This document shows, piece by piece, positions 27,004 through 34,995 of a DNA stretch of 64,000 bases. The first letter of the stretch is position 1; each line of letters opens with the position of its first letter. The translations under genes were made by a program, and so were the position numbers. Source of the stretch: Capnocytophaga canimorsus (GTDB lineage Bacteria; Bacteroidota; Bacteroidia; Flavobacteriales; Flavobacteriaceae); contig NZ_CP022382.1 of the NCBI RefSeq assembly GCF_002302565.1, positions 257,001 through 321,000 of the forward strand, given 5' to 3'. The notes beneath the pieces were generated by a model. That model ran no database searches. It saw only the letters and a program-made list of their open reading frames with translations, and was not told the origin of the DNA.

Positions 27004-27112
27004 TTGCGTAACCGTTGTGTAACCAAAACAGGATTTTGATAACAATTCAATTTTATAACTTTATGATTTTAAGATGTTTGATGAATTAAAATTGCGTAAC
27101 CATTGCGTAACC
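27004..27112. repeat. 109-bp direct repeat, left copy, with TTGCGTAACC pairs at both ends
   Basis: Identical to 28694-28802 except for one base (TTGTGTAACC here, TTGCGTAACC there) by eye. Each end of the unit holds two adjacent copies of the 10-mer TTGYGTAACC spaced 11 bp apart (27004, 27015, 27092, 27103). The two copies bracket the AlbA_2 ATPase gene. Confidence 0.9.
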
Positions 27113-27156
27113 AAATTGATTAAATTATAACTTTGTAATTAAAAAATAGAGAGTCA

Positions 27157-28614
27157 ATGAGTAAAAAAGATATAACTCAACTGCATATTTTATTAGAAGA
27201 ACTGTTGAAATTACCCAAAGAGAATGAATGGGTAGAGTTCAAAGACAGTAATTCAGACCCTGAAATGATCGGGCAAAGAATATCTGCTTTGGCAAATAGC
27301 TCTTTACTAATCAATAAACCTCAGGCCTATATAGTTTGGGGAGTAGAAGACGATACACATCAACTAATAGGCACCAAATTTAAACCTTCTGTTATAAAAT
27401 ACAAACAACAAGAATTGGAGAGTTGGCTTCTACAAAAGCTTGAACCCAAGATTGATTTTACCTTTTTTGAATTTGATTATCAAGGTAAATCGTTAGTTAT
27501 TTTAGAGATTCAGCCTGCAACTCATAAACCTGTTCGCTTTGATGGGACAGAATATCTTCGCATTGGTTCCTATACCAAAAAATTGCAAGAATTTCCCGAG
27601 AAAGAAAGGCAATTGTGGAGAGCCTTAGAGTACATTCCGTTTGAAAAACAATCAGCGATGAAATCCGTAGAAGGAGAAAAGGTTCTACGATTATTGGATT
27701 TTAGTAAATATTTTGATTTGACAAAACAACCTTTGCCTCAAAATCAACAAAGTATTTTGCAAAAACTAAAAGATGAAAAACTCATAATAGAGAACGCTAA
27801 TCTATGGGATATTACAAACCTTGGAGCTGTTTTATTTGCTAAAAAACTATCTGATTTTGAACATTTAGCAAGAAAATCACTTCGAATCATTCGTTATAAG
27901 GACAATAACAAATTGTCTACTGTAAAAGAAATAGAAAACCAAGCAGGCTATGCCGTAGATTTCGAATTTATAATGAGTAGTATAAAAGCTTTATTACCTT
28001 CTTATGAAGAAATAGGTTTGTCATTTCGTAAAGAAATAGGCAATTATCCTGATATTGCCTTGCGTGAATTAGTTGCCAATACTCTGATACATCAGGATTT
28101 TGCTCAAACAGGAACTTCGCCGATGGTAGAAATTTTTTCACATCGCATAGAAATAACCAATACAGGTTCGCCATTAGTAGAAGTAAACCGTTTTATGGAC
28201 AAACCTCCACGAAGTAGAAATGAACTCTTAGCCTCACTAATGCGTAGAATGGATATTTGTGAACAACGAGGTTCAGGAATAGATAAAGTAATTTTGCAAT
28301 TAGAAATCAATCAAATGCCTGCTCCTTTATTCGAAGATATAGGAGGCTACACCAAAGCCACTATTTTTACTTATAAAGAATTTTCGAATATGACTAAAGA
28401 AGAAAGATTGAGAGCTTGTTATTGGCACTGTGTATCCAAATACATTATGCGTGAACAGATGAGCAATACCTCTTTGCGGGAACGCTTTGGCAATACGGTT
28501 ACCAGCCAAATGATTAGTAAAATCATAAAAGAAGCTCAAGAGAAAAAGCTTATCAAAGTATTTGATGAAGAGGCAGGAACAAGAGCTATGAAATATATTC
28601 CTATTTGGGCATAA
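27157..28614 (+). CDS. AlbA_2-domain protein with GHKL-type ATPase domain
   Basis: A 485-residue protein of the AlbA_2 (Schlafen-like, divergent AAA-4) and HATPase_c_4 architecture. The AlbA_2 domain is near residues 20-110: ENEWVEFKDSNSDPEMIGQRISALANS, then YIVWGVEDDTHQLIGT. The C-terminal ATPase-like part has PDIALRELVANTLIHQDF near 300-317, RIEITNTGSPL near 334 and EQRGSGIDKVI near 370, followed by a winged-helix-like tail. Such genes are common inside type I restriction operons and are usually annotated as regulators or defence accessories of unknown role. It sits between hsdM and hsdS, bracketed by 109-bp repeats, and can be seen as an insertable module. Function is not claimed. Confidence 0.78.
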   Translation: MSKKDITQLHILLEELLKLPKENEWVEFKDSNSDPEMIGQRISALANSSLLINKPQAYIVWGVEDDTHQLIGTKFKPSVIKYKQQELESWLLQKLEPKIDFTFFEFDYQGKSLVILEIQPATHKPVRFDGTEYLRIGSYTKKLQEFPEKERQLWRALEYIPFEKQSAMKSVEGEKVLRLLDFSKYFDLTKQPLPQNQQSILQKLKDEKLIIENANLWDITNLGAVLFAKKLSDFEHLARKSLRIIRYKDNNKLSTVKEIENQAGYAVDFEFIMSSIKALLPSYEEIGLSFRKEIGNYPDIALRELVANTLIHQDFAQTGTSPMVEIFSHRIEITNTGSPLVEVNRFMDKPPRSRNELLASLMRRMDICEQRGSGIDKVILQLEINQMPAPLFEDIGGYTKATIFTYKEFSNMTKEERLRACYWHCVSKYIMREQMSNTSLRERFGNTVTSQMISKIIKEAQEKKLIKVFDEEAGTRAMKYIPIWA

Positions 28615-28693
28615 AATTGCGTAACCAAAAGGATACTTTCAGATTGCTTTATTATTATAAACATTTTATTATAAACCATTTAGCATAATAAAA

Positions 28694-28802
28694 TTGCGTA
28701 ACCGTTGCGTAACCAAAACAGGATTTTGATAACAATTCAATTTTATAACTTTATGATTTTAAGATGTTTGATGAATTAAAATTGCGTAACCATTGCGTAA
28801 CC
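28694..28802. repeat. 109-bp direct repeat, right copy
   Basis: This is the second copy of the unit at 27004-27112. The TTGCGTAACC 10-mer occurs at 28694, 28705, 28782 and 28793, with a further single copy at 28617 just after the ATPase gene's stop. A recombination between the two copies would delete 1,690 bp and leave hsdM directly followed by hsdS. Confidence 0.9.
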
Positions 28803-28834
28803 TCAATATAGAAAAAACATTAACAATTAAAAAA

Positions 28835-30352
28835 GTGAACACCCAGCAGCTCAGACAAAAAATACTCGACCTTGCCATTCGTGGGCAACTTGTACCGCAA
28901 GACGGCAAAGACGAACCAGCATCAGTATTATTGGAAAAAATCCGTGCAGAAAAACAGATATTGATTGAACAAAAAAAGATAAAAAAAGATAAAAAATCGT
29001 CATATATCACTTGTGAAATATCCCCTTATCGGAAGTACACCGAACACTTCGCTGATGGCACTACCAAAGACATTACCGAAGAGATACCTTTCAGTATCCC
29101 TGAAAATTGGGCGTGGTGTAGATTGGGGGAAATTTCTTCTAAAATAACAGATGGTTCTCATAATCCTCCTCCAAATCGATATAGTGGAATTCCTATGCTA
29201 AGTGCAACCAATATTTTTGATGATAAAATTAATTATGATACAAGTTCTCGTTGGGTTTTAGAAGAAGAATGGGAATTTGAAAACAAAAGAACAGAAATTG
29301 AAATAGATGATGTTTTATTAACTATTGTAGGAACGATAGGAAGAACAGCCGTTGTTAAATCCGATAAAAAATTTGCTTTACAGAGAAGTGTTGCTGTAAT
29401 TAAACCAGTTATGGTAAATTCTGAATATATTCATTATATGTTGCAGACAGATTTTTTATATAACACAATGATTAATAATAGTAAAGGAACTGCTCAAAAA
29501 GGAATATATTTAGCTTCACTAAAAGGATTATTCTTCCCCCTCCCACCCCTTGCTGAACAAAAAAGAATCGTTGCCAAAGTAGAAGAATTGCTAGTTTTGG
29601 TAGAGGAGTTGGAAACCAACAAAACCGACCTAAGAAGCACCATTCAACAGACCAAAACCAAAGTATTGGATATGGCAATTCGTGGAGAGCTTGTACCACA
29701 AAATCCTGACGATGAGCCCGCTTCGGTGCTTTTAGAACGCATCAAAAATGAACAACAATCTGCAAAATCTAAAAAAAGAAACACGGCACATAATACACAC
29801 TATGACAATGATAAATTGTTAATGGTTAATGATGAATTTCCGTTCGAAATTCCTGAAAATTGGGCGTGGTGTAGGTTGGGGGAAATTGGGGAAGTTATTA
29901 TGGGACAATCACCTAAAAGTGAAAATATTTCAGGAAAAGGAAATTTAGAGTTTCATCAAGGAAAAATATTTTTTACTTCCAAGTATATTAAACCTTCAAA
30001 CTTTTATACAAATGAAATAACAAAAGTTGCACCTGCAAATAGTGTTTTAATTTGTGTGAGAGCTCCGGTAGGCGAAGTAAATATTACTAATAGAAGGTTA
30101 TGTATAGGTAGAGGTCTATGCTGTATAGTTCCATTACAGAGAATGAGTGAAAAATTTATATATTATTGGACTAAAACACTAAAACGAAAGTTTATTCAAA
30201 AAGCTACAGGTTCTACATTTTCCTCTATATCAATGGATGTGATAAAAAATGAAATCGTTCCTCTCCCGCCCCTTTCCGAGCAGAAAAGAATTGTTCAGAA
30301 AATAGAGGAAATTTTCACGGAATTAGATACTATTGAGGAAAATCTAACTTAA
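28835..30352 (+). CDS. hsdS: Type I restriction specificity subunit (HsdS), expressed copy
   Basis: DNA-recognition subunit with two target-recognition domains (TRDs). I start it at the GTG at 28835 (VNTQQLRQKILDLAIRGQLV, 505 residues), the usual HsdS N-terminus; a TTG 42 bp upstream lies inside the 109-bp repeat. Each half begins with IPENWAWCRLGEI (near residues 87 and 339), the conserved entry to a TRD, and ends in a PLPPLxEQKRIVxK helix start. The central conserved helix (VEELLVLVEELETNK, then LDMAIRGELVPQ) repeats the N-terminal theme. Parts encoding the conserved regions recur inverted in the silent hsdS' at 31278-32678, so TRDs can probably be exchanged. Confidence 0.93.
   Translation: MNTQQLRQKILDLAIRGQLVPQDGKDEPASVLLEKIRAEKQILIEQKKIKKDKKSSYITCEISPYRKYTEHFADGTTKDITEEIPFSIPENWAWCRLGEISSKITDGSHNPPPNRYSGIPMLSATNIFDDKINYDTSSRWVLEEEWEFENKRTEIEIDDVLLTIVGTIGRTAVVKSDKKFALQRSVAVIKPVMVNSEYIHYMLQTDFLYNTMINNSKGTAQKGIYLASLKGLFFPLPPLAEQKRIVAKVEELLVLVEELETNKTDLRSTIQQTKTKVLDMAIRGELVPQNPDDEPASVLLERIKNEQQSAKSKKRNTAHNTHYDNDKLLMVNDEFPFEIPENWAWCRLGEIGEVIMGQSPKSENISGKGNLEFHQGKIFFTSKYIKPSNFYTNEITKVAPANSVLICVRAPVGEVNITNRRLCIGRGLCCIVPLQRMSEKFIYYWTKTLKRKFIQKATGSTFSSISMDVIKNEIVPLPPLSEQKRIVQKIEEIFTELDTIEENLT
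28991..29131 (+). repeat. Inverted repeat a, hsdS copy
   Basis: Covers the codons for SSYITCExSPYRKYTEHFADG through ENWAWCRLGE. The complementary copy is 32539-32680 in hsdS'. Identity is high by eye, with a handful of substitutions. It is a likely crossover region for inversion of the segment between the two hsdS genes. Confidence 0.75.
29534..29888 (+). repeat. Inverted repeat b, hsdS copy
   Basis: Covers the central conserved helix of HsdS through the start of the second TRD. It is matched in inverted orientation by 31788-32146. Long nearly identical stretches (for example the codons for LDMAIRGELVPQNPDDEPAS) make it a second plausible crossover region, allowing exchange of one TRD only. 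Confidence 0.75.
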
Positions 30353-30357
30353 TGATG

Positions 30358-30396
30358 AATGGTTAATTATCAATTCATCATCAATAATTAACCATT
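30358..30396. terminator. Hairpin between convergent hsdS and recombinase genes
   Basis: AATGGTTAATTAT (30358-30370) and its exact complement (30384-30396) with a 13-nt loop. It sits between two converging stop codons and could act as a bidirectional terminator, though no strong T-tract follows. The arms are one of the recurring AATGGTTAATT-type spacers of this locus. Confidence 0.4.
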
Positions 30397-30401
30397 GATT
30401 T

Positions 30402-31205
30402 CTACCAAGTTACGATTTTATCTACAATTTGTTGCTGTTCTGTGGAAGTTCTGCGGAGATAAATTCGGGTAGTTTCTATGCTTTCGTGCCCCATAAGGTC
30501 GGCAAGAAAGGCAATATCGTTAAACTTGTCCAAGAAATTCTTAGCAAAACGATGCCGAAATGAATGCGGATAAACCACTTTGGGATTCAGCTCATATTTT
30601 TCGGCAAAATATTTCAGTTGCCCTGCAATACCTCGGGTAGTAATTTTGTTTCCGAATTTATTCAGAAAAATATACCCCGAAGAGATGCCTTTTTCTTTGA
30701 GCCATTTTTGAGCTTCGTTTCTGAGTTTTTTTGGAATATAAAGCCTTCTGATTTTGCCCCCTTTGGTGTATAAATCCAAGTATCCCAGTGCAATATGTTC
30801 GGCTTTGATTTGTGTGAGTTCGCTCACCCTTGCCCCCGTAGCTCCCAAGAACCACACCACGAAATACCAATCTTGGTAGCCATCTTTTTTCAATTGTTCT
30901 TTCAAGAAAAGATAATCGGCATTGCTGATGACATTTTCCAAAAAATTCTTCTGCTGAACCTTTACAAATTTCATTTTCAGGCGGTCTTTCTTCTGAAACT
31001 CTAAAAATTTGTTGATAGCTTGCAGACGAAGATTAACGGTTTGTGGTTTAAAATGCTCTATGAGATAGCCTTTGTACGCTTGTAAATTTTCCTTATTCAG
31101 CGTTTGATAATTCCTTTGGAAATACTCCACTGTCCAAACATACGAACTCATCGTATTAGGCGATAGCTCCTGCTTTGCCAAAAAGGCTTCAAATTGTTTT
31201 TGCAT
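30402..31205 (-). CDS. Tyrosine recombinase associated with hsdS inversion
   Basis: A 267-residue XerC/phage-integrase-type recombinase. The N-terminal SAM-like domain (MQKQFEAFLAKQELSPNTMS) is followed by a catalytic domain with the first Arg in GATGARVSELTQI near residue 128, Lys in LYTKGGKIRRL near 152, HSFRHRFAKN near 215 (His and second Arg), GHESIETTRIY near 240 (His), and the nucleophile Tyr in that last segment. It lies between two hsdS genes in opposite orientation, the standard arrangement of specificity-switching type I systems. Its likely job is inversion across the hsdS repeats. It is unlike the Bacteroidetes arm-domain integrase remnants at the island edge. Confidence 0.88.
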   Translation of the reverse strand: MQKQFEAFLAKQELSPNTMSSYVWTVEYFQRNYQTLNKENLQAYKGYLIEHFKPQTVNLRLQAINKFLEFQKKDRLKMKFVKVQQKNFLENVISNADYLFLKEQLKKDGYQDWYFVVWFLGATGARVSELTQIKAEHIALGYLDLYTKGGKIRRLYIPKKLRNEAQKWLKEKGISSGYIFLNKFGNKITTRGIAGQLKYFAEKYELNPKVVYPHSFRHRFAKNFLDKFNDIAFLADLMGHESIETTRIYLRRTSTEQQQIVDKIVTW

Positions 31206-31277
31206 ATTTCTATTATTTTAAAATGAATAGAAAACATAAACAATTCTTGATTATCAATTATAAGTAATCATTTACAA

Positions 31278-32678
31278 TTAACCTAAATTTTCTTCCAATT
31301 CATCTAAAACCGAAAATATATGCTCGATTTTTTCCACAATTCGCTGTTGCTCTGCAAGAGGGGGGAGAGGTAAAATATACCCTTTTGCTTTTTCAATAGT
31401 AATAGTATCTACTGTTGTTCCTTTTGAATTTTCATAGATTTGAGCTTGTATAAATTCTGATTTCATAATTGAGTTAATATAGTTTGAGTTTGTATTATGT
31501 ATATTTTGAAAACACAAGACACTTGCATCTTTATAATAAAATAAATCTTCTTTTTTAACAACATAAGGCTTTCCAATAGTACCAACTGCAGATATCAATA
31601 TATCGCCTTCTTGTGGAACACCATAAGTCTTTTTTAATTGTTCATAAAGTTCTTCCGAAATGAATAAGTCATTATTAACAATATTATTTTCAGATAACTT
31701 TACAATTTCTCTTGCTCTATAAAAAGGAATACCTTCTTGTTTCCAATCTGATTGTAAAACTCTTTTACTTGATCCAATTTTAAATATCTCCCCCAACCTA
31801 CACCACGTCCAATTTTCAGGGATTTCGAACGGAAATTCATCATTAACCATTAACAATTTATCATTGTCATAGTGTGTATTATGTACCGTATTTTTCTTTT
31901 TAGATTTTGCAGATTGTTGTTCATTTTTGATGCGTTCTAAAAGCACCGAAGCGGGCTCATCGTCAGGATTTTGTGGTACAAGCTCTCCACGAATTGCCAT
32001 ATCCAATACTTTGGCTTTGGTTTGTTGAATGGTGCTTTTTAGGTCGGTTTTGTTGGTTTCCAAATCCTCTACCAAGGCTAACAATTCTTCTACTTTGGAA
32101 ACAATGTGTTGCTGTTCGGAAAGAGGTGGGAGGGGGAGGAATAGTTCTTTTAGTGAAGTACCATTAACATTTGGCTGTCCTATACCAACCGATTTTTCCG
32201 AGATTTGTTGCCAATAATATTCAGAATTAAAAAAATACTTTATATAGTTGATATTATTGTTTGGTAGTAAAGATATACGAATAAGATAGGATGCAAAAAC
32301 TGATTTTTGCATTAAATTTTCAACCAAATAAGATTTTCCAACCGTTGCTCCCGTTCTTGCAAATAGAAAATCTCCATTTTCCAAAACAAAACTTTCTGCT
32401 TCCTCTTCTTCTATATCTGTAAATGGAACATTTTCCCAAATAACCTTATTCTCTTGAATATCCGTAATTCTCAATAATTTGTATAACCCTTCCGATTTTG
32501 CTGACTTGCTAACTCCATATTGGACAGTTCTACCAACCTCCCCCAATCTACACCAAGCCCAATTTTCGGGGATTTCAAAAGGAATTTCTTCGGAGATGTT
32601 TTTGGCAGTGCCATCAGCGAAGTGTTCGGTGTACTTCCGATAAGGGGATTTTTCACAAGTGATATATGACGATTTTTT
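31278..32678 (-). pseudogene. Silent, 5'-truncated hsdS' (alternative TRD store)
   Basis: The leftward frame is open from 32678 to 31278 and encodes both TRDs and the central helix of an HsdS, beginning SSYITCEKSPYRKYTEHFADG. It lacks the ~50 N-terminal residues and start region of the complete hsdS and is preceded by an in-frame TAA at 32679-32681. The two TRDs (for example VQYGVSKSAKSEGLYKLLRI and FKIGSSKRVLQSDWKQEG) differ completely from those of the expressed copy. The C-terminal end is intact. I read it as an unexpressed cassette that is brought into use by inversion, not as decay. Confidence 0.85.
31788..32146 (-). repeat. Inverted repeat b, hsdS' copy
   Basis: Inverted partner of 29534-29888, covering the codons for the central HsdS helix and the entry to TRD2. 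Ends were set by eye. Confidence 0.75.
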
Positions 32679-32680
32679 TT
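32539..32680 (-). repeat. Inverted repeat a, hsdS' copy
   Basis: Inverted partner of 28991-29131. Its outer end is an A8 run abutting the TAA of the upstream membrane-protein frame. Homology with hsdS starts exactly at this A-rich stretch. Confidence 0.75.
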
Positions 32681-33188
32681 ATTTTGCCTCATACCCCTCT
32701 TTGAAAATCAATAATTTATCATCTTCTTTCGGATTTTTCTCCATCCATTTGTTGATGATTTCCGTGTTTAACTTCAATTGATTAACATATTCATTTTCGT
32801 AAAAATCCTTACCTTTGCTTCTCATTTCTTGAAAAATTTGATTTCTGATTTCCTCCTTTGTTTTTACACTTTCAGCATACCATTTTTGAGCAAAATATCC
32901 ACTAACCCATAGTAATATTATAGATAAAATTAAACTCCCTATTCCTCCCAAAATAGAATATTTGAAAATACTAGATTTCATATTTACTTTTGATAAGTTT
33001 CTATTTAACAATATCAAGTCTTTTTCCAGCTTTTCAGGAATGTGAGCCTCAATACATTTGGGAATAGAATTTATAAATTGCTCTCGAGCTTCGAGTTCTT
33101 CTTTTGATGCTTTAATCTCAAAGGTTTTCGGAGTAGATTCTAGTATATGACCTGCCGTGGTCTTGGATAATCGTTTCTCTTGACCATT
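32679..33188 (-). pseudogene. 5'-truncated gene for a small single-pass membrane protein
   Basis: The leftward frame is open from 33188 but has no ATG until residue ~70 of the open stretch; a TTG at 33017 is the only early initiator. The polypeptide reads SKTTAGHILESTPKTFEIKA, then KEELEAREQFINSIP, then one hydrophobic helix (ILGGIGSLILSIILLWVSGYF) and a charged C-terminus ending EGYEAK. The upstream end runs into the out-of-frame start of a primase-like gene, so the true N-terminus was lost by recombination. I do not recognise the family; a mobilisation-gene partner is possible from context only. Its stop codon abuts inverted repeat a. Confidence 0.4.
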
Positions 33189-33279
33189 TTACCAAAGATG
33201 TGATTTTATCACCAGAAATTTGAGGGCGTTCTATGAGTTTGTAATAGATCGTGCCTACGCGGAGATATGAGGTTTTCAT
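33118..33279 (-). pseudogene. Start of a mobile-element primase-like gene (53 codons)
   Basis: The ATG at 33279 overlaps the stop of the HTH gene (ATGA), which indicates a real coupled start. It reads MKTSYLRVGTIYYKLIERP, then SGDKITSLVKWSRETIIQD, and then runs out of frame to a TGA at 33118. This opening resembles that of primase/helicase-type proteins which follow an excisionase-like HTH gene in Bacteroidetes integrative elements. About 90% of such a gene would be missing. The family name is tentative. Confidence 0.4.
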
Positions 33280-33572
33280 AAGGCTGATTTTTGATTTTTA
33301 TTAAACACATATTCAATCGCCTCTGTCTCTATATCTTCTAATGATTTATGCCTATTTCTAAGTAGCCACTCATCTATTTCTTTCCTTGAGAAAAATAATT
33401 TTTTGCCATTAGGTTTAGAATACGGAATACTTCCAGTATGTACTAACTTATAAATGTACGACTGTCTGAATCCAGTATATTCTGCGAGTTCCTCTACTGT
33501 AAGAATTTCTTTCAGTCCGAATATATATTTCTCTATTCGGTTTAGTTTGTTAATGATGATTTCGTTTTCCAT
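33276..33572 (-). CDS. Excisionase-like helix-turn-helix protein
   Basis: A 98-residue protein from the ATG at 33572 (MENEIIINKLNRIEKYIFG); an earlier start at 33638 would begin inside the IS element. The HTH_17/MerR-type motif ILTVEELAEYTGFRQSYIYKLVHTGSIPYSKP is followed by GKKLFFSRKEIDEWLL, the standard DNA-binding domain of Bacteroidetes excisionase or Xis-like proteins. Such genes usually sit between the integrase and replication genes of integrative elements. Its start codon is only 3 bp outside the left end of the IS, so its native promoter has probably been lost. Confidence 0.75.
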   Translation of the reverse strand: MENEIIINKLNRIEKYIFGLKEILTVEELAEYTGFRQSYIYKLVHTGSIPYSKPNGKKLFFSRKEIDEWLLRNRHKSLEDIETEAIEYVFNKNQKSAL

Positions 33573-33615
33573 TGTTGTCTTATCCTGAAATATCGATACA
33601 AAAAAAATCGTTATT

Positions 33616-34116
33616 ATGGATAAATATGTAAAACGCACTCAACGAGATTACAGTATGAGTTTTAAACTCAATATTGTAAAAGAGATTGAATCAGGCAGCT
33701 TATCGACCTGTGGTGCCTGTAAAAAATATGGCATTCAGTCACGAAGTACAGTTATGAATTGGTTGAGAAAATTTGGTAACTTTGACTGGGAAAATCAAAC
33801 CCCATCAAATATGCCTAAATCACCAGAACAAAGGATAATGGAGCTTGAAGCAGAAGTAAAACTCCTAAAAAAACAAAAAGCACTGCTCGAAAGACAAGCC
33901 TATGTATCGGATAAGAAATCAATTATTTTCGATATGATGATTGACCTTGCCCAACAAGAATATCAAATTGATATACGAAATGTGAAACATTCAGTGAGTC
34001 CTATTGAAAAAAATAAAATACACGAACTAAAAAACTCACCCCCGAACTATCGAAACTTTCCGAGAAAAAGAACAAGAAACAGTAAGTTTTGCCTGTCAGC
34101 TGTTCGGGGTGGATAG
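33616..34116 (+). CDS. IS3-family OrfA (transposase helix-turn-helix subunit)
   Basis: A 166-residue protein with an N-terminal HTH (RDYSMSFKLNIVKEIESG, then ACKKYGIQSRSTVMNWLRKFG) and a leucine-zipper-like coil (EQRIMELEAEVKLLKKQKALLERQ), the IS150-type OrfA plan. Near 34027 the run CTAAAAAAC allows a -1 shift into a frame that reads KKLTPELSK, as IS3 OrfA ends normally do, but that frame stops soon. The orfB coding similarity (TFREKEQETVSFACQLFGVD) resumes in the third frame. The normal OrfAB fusion would thus need two shifts, so this copy may carry a one-base lesion. Confidence 0.85.
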   Translation: MDKYVKRTQRDYSMSFKLNIVKEIESGSLSTCGACKKYGIQSRSTVMNWLRKFGNFDWENQTPSNMPKSPEQRIMELEAEVKLLKKQKALLERQAYVSDKKSIIFDMMIDLAQQEYQIDIRNVKHSVSPIEKNKIHELKNSPPNYRNFPRKRTRNSKFCLSAVRGG

Positions 34117-34948
34117 ACAGGTTTATTATCGCAATTTAAAGCGTAGAGATACGCGTAAAAACAACGCAAAACAAGTAGTGGCAATGGTAGCAGAAATAAG
34201 AAAACACAGTCCCAAAATGGGCGGAAGAAAACTTTATTCTCTTTTAAAAGAGGAATTGAAAATGTTAAAAATAGGTAGAGATAAATTTTTTAATATACTA
34301 AGAGCTAATCATTTACTTATTATTCCTAAAAGAAGTTATCATAAAACAACCAACTCGTTACATCGTTTTATGAAACACACTAATTTGATAAAAGATTATC
34401 AAGTAAAAGCTCCTAACCGACTTTGGGTAGCAGACATTACTTACTTGGGTAACAGAGAAAATCCTGCTTATTTGAGTTTGATTACAGATGCTTATTCGAA
34501 GAAAATTGTAGGCTATGATGTGTCGGACTCTTTGGCTAGTACTTCCAGTTTAAAAGCTTTAAAATCCGCTTTGAAAAAGGAAAAAATAGAGGAATTAATT
34601 CATCATTCAGATAGAGGGTTGCAATATTGTTCAGATGATTATCAAAAGGTTTTAAATCAGTATAATATCCGATGTAGTATGACTCAAGAGTCTGATCCTT
34701 ACCAGAATGCAATTGCGGAAAGAATCAATGGAATTTTGAAACAAGAGTATGATATTGACAAATTTAATGTAAATTTGCAATGTAGAAAGAAGTTGGTAGC
34801 TGATGTGGTTAAAATATACAACGAAAAGAGACCTCATTTTTCGAATCATTTTTTAACCCCAAAACAGATGCATACCCAACAGGAATTAGTTCCTAAATTG
34901 TATAAAAGAAAAAGTGATACAGTTGGTAAGACTGTACCACTTGATTAA
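34109..34948 (+). CDS. IS3-family OrfB (DDE transposase)
   Basis: Catalytic part of the transposase, 279 residues from a GTG at 34109 that overlaps orfA by 8 bp. Coding similarity extends about 20 codons further upstream in the same frame (ETVSFACQLFGVDRQVYY), so the real product is probably a frameshift fusion with OrfA. The DDE residues are in LWVADITYLG, HHSDRGLQY and NAIAERINGILKQEY, with the usual spacing. The HTH_21 region (KMGGRKLYSLLKEE) precedes the rve core. Confidence 0.88.
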   Translation: MDRQVYYRNLKRRDTRKNNAKQVVAMVAEIRKHSPKMGGRKLYSLLKEELKMLKIGRDKFFNILRANHLLIIPKRSYHKTTNSLHRFMKHTNLIKDYQVKAPNRLWVADITYLGNRENPAYLSLITDAYSKKIVGYDVSDSLASTSSLKALKSALKKEKIEELIHHSDRGLQYCSDDYQKVLNQYNIRCSMTQESDPYQNAIAERINGILKQEYDIDKFNVNLQCRKKLVADVVKIYNEKRPHFSNHFLTPKQMHTQQELVPKLYKRKSDTVGKTVPLD

Positions 34949-34995
34949 TAATTTTTTAGTTGTTTAATCCTGTATCATTTTTTCAGGACGAGACA

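Larger units (their letters stand above)
33576..34995 (+). mobile_element. IS3-family insertion sequence, 1420 bp
   Basis: The imperfect terminal inverted repeats start TGTCTTATCCTGAAA (left, 33576-33600) and TGTCTCGTCCTGAAA (right, read inward from 34995-34971), with good matching over 25 bp and TG...CA ends as in IS3. Two overlapping ORFs, orfA and orfB, lie within. The flanks (ATTGT left, TTCCC right) show no target duplication, which fits an adjacent deletion: the integrase to the right is cut off at the IS edge and its remainder is absent on the left. Confidence 0.88.

Noticed and set aside
28793..28834. TTG at 28793 as the hsdS start
   Set aside because: It is part of the 109-bp repeat (last TTGCGTAACC copy); the GTG at 28835 begins the conserved HsdS N-terminus, parallel to the GTG start of hsdM.
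31278..32678. Second hsdS read as an independently expressed gene
   Set aside because: It lacks the N-terminal region and start codon, is preceded by an in-frame TAA and has no promoter-like sequence; an inversion reservoir explains it better.
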